From positions 2,232,001 through 2,296,000 of the forward strand of contig OU452204.1 of the NCBI GenBank assembly GCA_911728435.2: a DNA stretch of 64,000 nucleotides. Reading direction: 5' to 3'. This document shows, in pieces, positions 10,445 to 22,400 of this stretch (within the stretch, counting starts at the first letter, position 1; each line of letters starts with the position of its first letter). A program made the translations under genes and the position numbers. Origin of the DNA: Apoderus coryli (lineage: Eukaryota; Arthropoda; Insecta; Coleoptera; Attelabidae). Under the pieces are notes generated by a model, which searched no databases, was not told the DNA's origin, and saw only the letters and a list, made by a program, of their open reading frames with translations.

Positions 10445-13400
10445 GTTAGAAATTTTATTGTTGATGTTATTGTTGAAAATTAATTTAAAGAAATTTTAAA
10501 GGTTGCAAATAGGAATTACCTGAAACAGTTAGAAGAGTTAACTAATCATCAGAAGAAATGTTTAAGTCATATACAGCATCAGCGGTATCGTATAGGGGTG
10601 ATATCGAAAGGTTTAAAAGAGTAAGAGAAGTTCTTTGTTCAATACTTAGTTTCTTTGTTATTTTTTGATTATTACCTATTATCTTTATTGTTGTTTCTTT
10701 AAGGTTGAACAATAAGACCCAGAAAGATACAAAATTAGACGAATTAAAGAACAATATACTAAAACGTGAGGCACAATTAAGTGAAATCGAACAGACATTA
10801 CCAAAGCAAAATGGCATGTATTTGAAGATTATTTTAGGCAATGTTAATGTGTCTATATTAAATAGGGAAGATAAGTAAGTTTTTATTTTGTATGCTCGAA
10901 AATCGTAAGTAGATAATATGTTTATTAAATATATTATATATTTGGTTTTTTCCACTGTAAGTAGTTTTACGGTATTATCTAACTGAGTGTAAGGTAGTTA
11001 CAGTTAGTTGTGGGACCGATAGTAGATAATAAAATTGTAATCCCAAATTTTATTGTGGGTAATAGGTAATAGGACATCATAATTCAAATTTGTAATATCT
11101 TTTATCACGTTTATTCTAAAAATAACATGTAATTAGGTATTTTAAGTGAATTATATAGCAGACTAGAGTTACACGACGTCCGACTTTTCAACACAAAATT
11201 ACTTATTGGATAATTAGATTGTGAACTTTAAATATTGCGATTCCATCAGATATTTACTTATTTCAATTGTTAGTCAATGAACTTCAGAATATGTGTCACT
11301 TTTACATAGGTACTTAATGATATCGAAATCATAAAATACTTATATTTTTTTAATAGAAAATAAATTGTTTCTAAAGCCTCCTGATATCGACCAACTTCCA
11401 CTTGGAGACAAACTCCTCTCATTGTTTATCTCTTCTAGCATTTCGTTGTGGATTGTTTTCATTTTATTTTAATTTGTTTTTTTTATTTTAATTATTTTTT
11501 TATTAATGTTTTAATTTCAAACAATCCATCTGTTGACCCATGCCTGATTTTCGTTATACAAAATTATACTGCGATCCTGCTAATTAAACAAAATCCCTTG
11601 TATAGGTAAAGCCAGTCATTTTGTCCGCTGTGTTAGGAAATAAAAAAAATGCGTCCTGGTTTATAGAAAAAAGTTATTTCTGCGTAACCCTTTCATAGTA
11701 AAAATGCCAGTAATTGCAGAGATTCGTAGGAAAAAGGTACTAATCGTGTTTTTTTTTGGAGTCAAAAAGCAATTCCATTTCTTAATATTCAAGAATTGTT
11801 CTGCGTTACCTGATTTGCTTTTCGAGAACATACTTAAGTATGTGAACAAAGTTTCGATAGAAAAAAAATCGAAATCGTTTAAATGCCAGACCCGATTTGC
11901 GTTTGCTGCAATGAACCAAGTAACCAGCAGTTCATGGAAAACAACTACATTCACAAAATGCTACTATATTTTTTAATAGATAATGTTTATGTTGTGTTGA
12001 GTTTTTTGTATGGAAAGAATATCATACCACTTGGCGGTCCGTGGCAGGATACACAAGTTCCAAGGTACGATATAATGAAATGACCCACTGGCATATACAG
12101 GGTTATTCACGCCATACGACACGGAATAATGTGGCTAAACTATTTAATTTCCTAAACTGGATCTATGTATCCTAAAATCTCAATTTCCACTAAAAAATAA
12201 TTGTTATATTGTTATATTTTTGCATGAAACCAATGGCATCTCCATACACTATACAGGGTTATTCACGCCATATTACACGCAATAGTGTGACTAGACTATT
12301 TAATTTCCTAAAAGTTTTATTCATGGTAAACTTCTGGGTGGCTGACTACACACCTATAAATTCTTTCTTGTCGGACAATTTGTGTGGTGTTCACGACATT
12401 GAAGCATGCCGCCTAATAATTAGCGACGCAACTCAAAAATATATACCAATTTGTCGTCGAAAAGTCAACACACGGAAGCCATTGATCTCCAGTGGTATTT
12501 TTAGGGAAATACGAAGGAAGAGAAATTTGTGGGAAAAGTACTCAAAATTGAGAACTAATGAAAACTACGTGCTGTATAGAACACAAAACAACAAACTCAA
12601 AACAATGATAGCAGATGCCAGAACTAAATATGAAAATGGGCTGGCAAGTGGTTCGGACAAAAAATTTTATGCATACATACGAAGATCGTTGAACTCAAAT
12701 GTTGCAACCTTTTCACTGAGAAGTAACGTTACCAGCGAAATGATAACAAGTTCAATGGAAATCGCTGATACGTTCGCCGATCAGTTTAGCAGTGTTTTCA
12801 CCAGGGAAGTGACCGGTAACATGCCTACACTACCGCAAAACACCCGGAACCCACAATCAATGACAACTGTCAATTTTACAAACAACGACGTGAGGGAGGC
12901 TATCACAGCACTGAAAACTGACTCCAGCCCGGGTCCGGACGAGATCCCACCGGTTTTCCTCCAGAGATGCATTGAACCACTGTTGCAACCTTTAACAAGA
13001 GCAATGCAGAATTGTTTTAACACCGGAACCCTGCCAGATGGGTGGTCGAATGCAATAGTCATACCAATTTATAAGAAAGGGAACAAATACAATGCTGAAA
13101 ATTATAGACCAATTAGTTTGACTTGTGCCCTGTGCAAATGCATGGAGAAAATTATTACGAAGGCAATGACTCCATTTTTACTGCAGTCAAACGTTATTCC
13201 TAACCAACAGCACGGATTTATGCCGGGAAGATCAGTGGAGTCAAATCTGCTGGAATGTCTTAACTTGTGGACCAAACAGAACGATGATGGTCAGCCTACT
13301 GATGTGGTGTACCTGGACTTCGAGAAGGCATTTGATAAGGTGCCATTCGCTCGTCTGCTATTGAAGCTGGAACATTATGGTATTCGCGGAGAACTCCTGC

Positions 13401-16400
13401 GATGTATTGAGGGTTTCCTTGGAGGAAGAAGTTTCCAGGTTAGGGCGAATGGTTCGATTTCCCGTAGACTGCCGGTCTACAGCGGGGTGCCTCAGGGTTC
13501 GGTGTTGGGCCCGCTGTTGTTCCTGGTTTACATATCGGATCTGACGGGAAATATAAATGCAAATACAAGTTTCTTTGCTGATGACTCTAAGCTGTTTTGT
13601 GATCCGCTGCAGAGTGCTGAGGTGTTCCAGACCGATCTCGACAGAGTGATGACTTGGTCGTCAACTTGGCTGATGAGTTTGAATTTGGATAAATGTACAG
13701 TCCTCCATTTGGGACCAAATAACCCCGAAATATCCTACACCCTTGGTGGACACGAATTAAGACCAACTCTCCAGCAAAAGAATCTCGGCGTGATTATTAC
13801 CCATGATTTAAAATGGGAAATCCATGTCTCGGCCGTAGTGAAGAAGGCCAACAAATTGTTGTATTTGATCCGGAAAGCATTTAGATCAAGGTCCAATGAC
13901 ATGGTTCTGAAGCTGTACAAATCGTTTGTAGGCCGGGTCTGGAATATGCCAATAGTGTATGGTCTCCTTATTTTGTTAAGGATATTGAGGCTTTGGAGAG
14001 AGTTCAGAGAAGATTTACCAAGCTTCCACAAGCGCTGTGCCACCTGCCATATGAAGATCGGCTAAGAGCTTTGAACTTAACAACGCTTCAAGAAAGGCGT
14101 CGTCGTGGCGACTTGATACAGACGTATAAGGTTCTTAGCGGACATTACACAATAAACTTGGATCTCTTTCATCTTAATAGAAATCCGAGCCTACGTGGTA
14201 ACAGCAAGAAATTGTGCAAAGAAAGATGCGCCAAGCTCTCTCGAAGAAACTTTCTATCAAATAGAGTGGTATATGCGTGGAATGATATGTCGGAGGAGGT
14301 TGTATCAGCGCCAACAGTGAATAGTTTTAAGAACAGACTGGACATTACGCTTAAGGATCGGGGCAGCTGCATGATCCACTACTCGTTATAGTGAATCGTC
14401 GTGTTTTTATGCACTGAGCCGAGTTTTATCTTTTACAAATCGGGCGACAGTCTCATCGGTTTCACCGCTAACTGTCTGAACTAATAATAATAATAATAAT
14501 AATAATAAAATAATAATAATAAATGAATAGGTGTGAATTTTTTCATTCCAATTATGTCTCTATTGTTATAAAAATTATAATATTTAAAAAACTGTCCGGT
14601 TTGGGTGAGATGTACTTTAATGAAAGTTTGGTTTATTTTGAACAGGGAATCTAAAAATATATTCATATACAGGGCATTCCATTTAAAAATACACAACTAT
14701 GATTCATTTCTTACATTTGGGACACCCTGTATAGATTAACAATATTTTTAAAATGTAGCCATAAATCAATTTTATCGAACTCATGAATAAAACTTTTAGG
14801 AAATTAAATAGTTTAGTCACACTATTGCGTGTCATATGGCGTGAATAACCCTGTATAGTGTATGGAGATGCCATTGGTTTCATGCAAAAATATAACAATA
14901 TAACAATTATTTTTTAGTGGAAATTGAGGAGATTTTAGGATACATAGATCCAGTTTTAGAAAAACTAATAAAATCATATTAAACGAAATGAAAAAAATAA
15001 ATATTTTAAAGAAGTAGTCCAAATGGGTCAAAATATAAATTTACGTGGAGTAGAATGATATACAGGGTGGTCCAACTTTTACCTGCATAAATTTTAGAAT
15101 CGATAGATTATCGACAAATAATGTGAGTTTGGTTAATAAACTATGTGCCAAAAATGCTTCGTTACAAAGTTACAGGGTGTTGAAATTTAAGAAACAAATT
15201 CGAATTTTATTAACATCTTTATAACCAATTGAGATATTTCAATGAAATTTGGCACGTGTGGAAAGGTAATCTAGCTTCATTTTTTCATGTAATAATATTA
15301 TTTTTATTTCCAGCAGTGGCGTGCGTACGGCTACCGATTGCGATATTTTTAATGAAAAAACCAATACGCCACTGGTTTATCTCAAAATAAAAATTATATC
15401 TGCAATCCCTATTCAATTTAAAAGAAAATAGTACTCCTGGCTTTTTTTCGTATGACGCAACATTTTCGAGTAAAAAAATAAGAATCGTCTAAACCAAATG
15501 TATTGAAAATCAACATAAAAATAACATATCATTACACGTTTTAACAGATTTTCCAGTTTTTTTTTTTACAGAAACTGTTCAAAATGACTATCGTCATTGC
15601 CAATACACAATTGGCATCTTCTGGTGAGGTTATTAATGTAATTGTTACGATGCAACTCATCACAAGCTTCTTGAATTTTTAAGACTAATTCTTCGCGTTT
15701 TCTGACCGGCACCTTTTTTTTTTTAGGTAGCTTTTTCTTTTAGGTAGCCGCAAATAAAGAAATCAAGTGGAGTCAACTCAAGCGACCTTGGGGGTCAAGA
15801 TATAGGTCCCTCATGGTTATTTTCGACTTCTCCAAGAAAACGGCTAATCCATTGATTTCCGTAATGCTCTGTTATCTAGTTTCTCACATTCCGCCCGAAA
15901 TGTGCTGGTGCTCCATCCATTTGAAACCAACCATTCGCACGTAAATGAAGTGGCACGTCATGCATTAAATCATTTAAATTATTCTGTAAAGTCTAAAAAT
16001 AATTGTGCTGAGAGCCTAGCTGGTAAAAAGAATAGTCCGAGGAGATTATTGGATATTACTCCTAGCCACACGTTCACACTGAATTGGTGTTGAAACTTTT
16101 TCGCTCGCACTTGGTATGGAGTGTGTTGTGACCAAATATGAAAGTTGTGGTAATTCGTTATATCAGTTCTTGTAAATGAAGCTTTATCAGTCTAGCAAAC
16201 CTTATGCAGGAAATCTCTATCTACTTGAACTTTATTCAATAACCATTTGCAATAGTTATGCCTTTTAACATAGTCCTCAGGCAATAAATCTTGCACAGCC
16301 CTAAAATGGTAAGCCTTTCTACCATCTTTATGAAGTGACTTAAGAATGGTTGACCTTGATATGTTAAGCATGACAGCAGTTCTTCGTGAATTTAGGTTTT

Positions 16401-19400
16401 AATTTCGATCAAACGTTCTTAAAATACTCCTTTCATCCGCCAAATTGTTTCTTCTAGGGTACTGTCTATTGTTTTTTATGTTAAAAGTAGTATTTAAACC
16501 TCGTTCTCGAAATGCCCGATGACCTTGAGAGAAAACTTCTCTCGTTGGATGACGTCTATTAGGGAATACTCCCTTGCGGATACTACTGCATTTTCTTCGC
16601 AAAAACCGTATTCTTGGTTACTAAATAGCCGCGGCATTATTATATGTTATTTTTATGTTGGTTTTCAATACATTTAATTTAGACGATTTTTATTTTTGTA
16701 CTCGAAAATGTTGCGTCATACGAAAAAAAGGCAAGAGTACTTCTTTCTTTTAAATTGAACAAGAATTGCAATTATGATTTTCATTTTGAGATAAACCAGT
16801 GGCGTATCTGTTTTTTTCATTAAAAATGTCGCAATGGGAAGCCGTACGCACGCCACTGGTGGAAATAAAAATAATATTATTACATGAAAAAATTAAGCTA
16901 GATTGCCTCTCCACACGAGCCAAATTTCATTGAAATATCTCAATTGGTTATAAAGATATTAATAAAATTCGAATTTGTTTCTTAAATTTCAACACCCTGT
17001 AACTTTGTAACGAAGCATTTTTGGCACATAGTTTATTAACCAAACTCACATTATTTGTCGATTATCTATCGATTCTAAAATTTATGCAGGTAAAAGTTGG
17101 ACCACCCTGTATAATTTGAAGTAAAAGTCAATTTCCACAAAACGAATTTAATAGATCTGTCTATAAACTTTTCGTCAACCATACATGTTTCGGAGCATCT
17201 TCAGTGGTTAGTAAGGTTACAATACAATATTGTTACAACTTGAAGACGTTCGACTTCACCCTCGTAACATTTTCTGAATTTGAATGATTTATAGAAAGAG
17301 AAAACACAATAAACTCGATTTATGAGGAATTTAGTTTATTTTGACAAATTTTTAAAAACACAACATAATTAATTAGATATATGTAATTTTGTCATACAGT
17401 AAAAACATTTTTAAAATTTTTTCCACGTCATGAAATTACTACATTTATCATATTAACATAACTTTATACACAACGAAAGATAGCTTTTTGTAACCTTACT
17501 AACCACTGAAGATGGAGACTGGTGCTCCAAAACATGTAGGGTTGAGGAAAAGTTTATAGAGAGATCTATTAAATTCGTTTTGGGAAGATTGACTTTTATT
17601 TCAAATTGTGATATACAACTCATGTATGCAGTGTATGCAGGGCATACGCCAATAATTTCAAAAAGGAACTGAAATCTTTGAATATAAAGGTAACATTTGG
17701 CTCCAAGGATATCCGATATATCATCAGTATTCATAGGGTGTCCATAAACGGGTTAAAATGGGTCAAAATATAAAAAAAGTTAGTGGGGTGAGATAATGTT
17801 TTTGTGATATACTAATTCCGTTTCAAGACAATTTAGAACTCTATCATTCCCTGCCTTTAAACAAAAGTATAAAACGTACTTGTTAAATACGCAAAATGAA
17901 TTCTTTACATTTTCACTCTCCGCGTCTCTGTAACCCGGACAATGTTGGCTCAGTAATTTTTTTCCTCTTTTTTTGAGACAAAATAAGTTATTATTGTTCT
18001 TTATGGGTTTTTTACGTTTTTCTTATTGCTGCTTAACACTTTACTTAATTAACATTTCAATTACTGACTTGCCATATCATTATTGTTGCTAAATATTCAT
18101 TGATTGTATAGAATATCTAATTTTTAACAAACTAACTACTTTATTCAAAAATTGGAAGTAAAGAAAAAATAAGATGTGGGATTTGAACACACGACCTTCC
18201 GCACGCAAAGCGCGCTCTGTACCAATGACGACATCGAGGCATATACAAATTACTTTATTATAATATAATAAGAGATATAGTTAACAACTACCTAACTGGT
18301 AAAATTTTAAACGCAATTTTCTCGAGAACTATGGAGGCAAATATCAAAAGTAACCCATTGCTGTAAAGCAGATAAAAAATGCTTTAAAACGATGTATCAG
18401 TCGACCGCTACTGCTATTATAGAATTTGGGGATTGTGGTCACCCCCCATTAAAAGGCTAAAGCGATTTCAATGAAAAACTAATGGCTTCATCTTAGGACT
18501 CCCCGAACTCATATAACAAATTGGTTGAAGTGTATAGGCACTGTCATGGAAGAATACATACAGGCATACAGACAGACTTTCATCTGGAAATGCTCTTAAT
18601 CGTCCCAGGGGACTTCAAAATGGTTATATCCGTCTTGCACTCAATTTTTTTTAGCGCGTTCACAATACTTTGCCCATGGGTCGGGAAAGTAAAATGAGTG
18701 TCCAAAAGGTGTTTGAGGCAGACATATAAAAAATGTGTTCAAGTCAATGAAACTGTAGCTAAAATAACTTCTAAAAACACCCGTGTTTATGTATCCGTTG
18801 AATTCTAGGAGTCATGTTAATAAAGCCCATTGGCACATAAATGTGCGCGCGTTATTTTCTTTTATTTTTTCAAAACTCCCCAAACTGAGCTGTTCTAGAT
18901 ACATACTGAACTGTTCCTTGCGTAGTTATTTACAGGTTATAATTTTTTTTTAGATTTTACAGTGCTTGATTTTTGAGAAATTAATGAAAACCTAACCCAC
19001 TCTGAAGCATCTTACTACACCTGTCTGCACTGATGTAAATATACATTTTTTTTCTACTTTTAATTACTTTACTAGTTGTTACATTTTTCATTTTGTTATT
19101 GATGAATATTCATTGTAACGATATTCAACAAAACCATATAAGTTTTTTTATAACATAAATTTTATTATGAAGGAAAAAAACCATTGGCACATAAACGTGC
19201 CAGTGGGCAGACATGATGTCTATTTCAAAGATATGCATGCGCAGTTGGCCTTGTTCTATTTTTAGTATTTGAACTGTCATACACGCACCAGTAGGTATTT
19301 ATTACGTTCAGTACGCAATTTAGAAATTATTACTGGTACTTTACGGAAAAATAGAGTTTCAAAAGAATCAAATATGTCTGAGTACCTATAATTTGTTGCT

Positions 19401-22400
19401 AAAACAAGCCGAGGAACAATGGAACTCAAAACCGATGCCGATGGAAAGTTAGTACTTGTGCGGGGGAATGATAATTCCATTGTAACTGTATTATCAAACT
19501 GCTGTAATCATATGCTTCCTTTGAAAAATGTAGAGATATTCTATAACTAAAAAAAGTAAAATTCATATTCAAATGCCGCTTATAACAAAAATATGGGAGG
19601 CGTCGATTTTGAATGATCAGGTCTGTCTAGCTATAGCTCTAGCTTTATATTTATGGGCACCCTTCAATGAAACCAGGGCCATCATCAAGCGCATTATCAC
19701 CAATTGTCAATTAGTTACGTTTGAATGAACAAAATTACTTGATAGTCCAAAGTAGTGAAACATAGACAAAATGTAAAACATGTTCTAACCGCACCAGTTT
19801 CGAGTGTAATACCTGCAAAGTAGCCCTGCACCCAAAAACATACTTTAGAAATTTCCATAGAACATACCTTTTTATTATATTTATCAATAACTGATGTAAT
19901 TATTCAAAAAATATTTAGTTTTAAATATTTATGTAATGTTTCTCTTATGTTACTGTATGTGCCTGGTGGCACATTTATGTGCCAGTATTTTTTTGGTACT
20001 TTTATTATAAATAAATTTTAAATTTTGCGTATACAATGTTATTTCACATATATAAACAGCAACTAACGTGTTTTTGTTCTAATTAAAACAGACAAAAATT
20101 ACGGGCACTAATGGGTTAACAAAAACAGACAAAAAGTTCAACCAAAGTAGGAAAGCTATTCGTGCATCTAGGACACCGTTTTTTTGCTTATTTACTCCTT
20201 AGCTTAGCGTTTCCATCATTAACTTTATAATTAACCCATTAATCCCCAACGTTGCGTAAACGAAAAATTTTTTAAATATTTTTTTTTCAATGTGCCAGTA
20301 AAAAAAAAATACTTTTTTGTTGCTACAATTTTTTCAAAATAGAACAAAGACTTTACGTTTTAAGAAATAAGTCGACAGAGTCAAGATATTTATTTTGTGC
20401 GAATTTATGAACTCGCAACATTTTGAGATTTATCATTTCATATATTCGTCAATCTATTCGTCTGACACAGAAACGGCTGAGATATTTCAAATTATGGATT
20501 TAGATTCCCATGACCTTTAGTAAAAAGGGCGTTATATGATATTTTACAAAACATGTATAGTTTTTGCATATTGGATCATTTTTCCTAATGTTGCGTATAC
20601 GCAACGTTGGGAATTCCGGTAAGAAGGCGCCATAATGTCGCGCCCTTCGCTGACCCACAATTAGGTAGCATTTATTTTGTTTCTTACATTATTTGTGTGT
20701 GATTCTTCTTAGTGAGTGTCAACAAAGATACTAAGTTATAATTATTGTGATTTAAAATTATATTATATATAAAATATAAAGTGAAGCTCTGGAAAATATT
20801 GACTTGAAGTAAGTTATAATTAAGGTTCTGTTTGTTAAATTTTTTTCTAAAATAATTTGTTTGGTTATAGTGATGTCTTGGAAAAACAGAATGCCTTTGT
20901 CATCTGCTGAGCTTTTAGCTACATTGGAGGAGGATGAGGATTTACTGCAGACTGATACCGTTGATGCAGTATATATTCCGCCACCCGTAGATGCACTTAC
21001 AGACGAAGAGGAGCTTGACGAAGATATATGTGAGAACGTTGAAGATTTACCAGATGTTGCGGGGACCTACGAAATACACGCAAATTTGTCTGATACTTCT
21101 GAAGCCTTAGATGATGAATCTTTACCGTCAAATTCCAAAAAAAGCAAAACTATGTGCAAAAAATGTAAAAATGAAGTCGAAGAAAACTCTACCGAAGTGG
21201 AGAAAAGAGACCCCAATACATACAACAGGACCATATAATGAAGATAATAATAACTTGGAACAAATTGAAAACAGAGTTTGCGGTAAAAGCCCTTGTACTT
21301 CAGTGACGAAGTTTGGGAAAAAATAATATCTTATACAAGAAAATATGCTCACGACAATAATCGGCATTCATTTGATATTGATAAAACAAGCCTAAAGCGA
21401 TTTTTCGGCATACCCATTTTTTCGGGATACCATACGTTACCAGCTACAAAACTCTATTGGTCAAAAGACAACAAAGCAAAAAGAAGATGCCGACAGTGTA
21501 AAAACAACACAATATACATGTGTGCTAAATGTAAGGTGCATCTTCACACAAACTGTTTTGAAATATTTCACACTAAGTAGTAGTAGTTTCTGTTTACCGT
21601 AAATCCCAATGTTGCGTATACGCAACATTTTTTTGTAAGAAAACTAAAACCTTGTATTTTTTTTTAACTTGATAAACAGTTATTTGGACATAGGTTTAAT
21701 AATAAAATAAACTAAAATCACCGAAATTGTTTGATTTTCCAAGCTTGGGAATTAATGGGTTAATATTATTTTTGTTTTGTCTAGAATTTTGTTCATATAA
21801 CGTTAAGTTAACAATCTTATGTGCTTTTGTTTTATTTTTGATATACTATGTTTTTGTTTTAGATTCAAATACAAGGATGAGTATGAGAAATTTAAATTAA
21901 TTCTCAGTATAATTGGTTTTGTAATGGCTGTGCTTAACTACCTCGTCCGTTTTCGGCCGTTAGAACTGAGTTATATGTTTCTGCTCGTGTGGTATTACTG
22001 TACATTAACAATTAGGGAGAGTATTTTAAAAGTAAATGGGAGTCGGATTAAAGGCTGGTGGCGGTTACATCATTTTTTATCGACAGTGGCAGCTGGTATT
22101 CTATTGATTTGGCCAGACAATGAACCGTGGTTAATGTTTAGGCATCAGTTTATGTTGTTCAACATTTACATTAGTAAGTTGAAGTTTTATGTATTGATTA
22201 ATGTTTGAGAAAGATATGACTTAGTTGTATATCAGGTGTAATATGACTCCAACATACCGCACACCGGGAAAATTGGCCGAGCTATCACAATTTACTCTAA
22301 GTTTAACATCGGTTTCCTCTTGAACCCTGTAACATATTGAGACGTTTTTTTTTGGAAGTGTAGCTTGACTCTTGGACAAAAGGTTGATTTTAAGCAATTG

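Larger units (their letters stand above)
12096..14955. mobile_element. Layered mariner-type element (shell family B) interrupted by a LINE
   Basis: At 12252 and, inverted, at 14855 are the ends tacagggttattcacgccat; the match continues about 75 bp inward. It also continues outward: 12155-12250 is complementary to 14857-14955 (aaaccaatggcatctccata, ctggatctatgtatcctaaa). A further outer copy of the same end sits at 12096 on the left only. Inside the right arm is a 64-bp mini-shell, tacagggcattcc to gggacaccctgta (about 14669-14735). The architecture parallels 25972-28576 and 51724-54277 but the sequence is diverged. A CR1-like LINE replaces the centre and part of the left arm. Confidence 0.7.

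Noticed and set aside
12209..12329. N-terminal start ([13 protein letters not shown]...) of the LINE frame
   Set aside because: The same peptide is encoded in the inverted arm at 14775-14898; it is translation of a terminal repeat that happens to be in frame with the LINE.
18183..18230. Possible tRNA gene on the minus strand
   Set aside because: A- and B-box-like blocks are present but acceptor and anticodon arms do not pair well, and the block is part of a multi-copy dispersed repeat.
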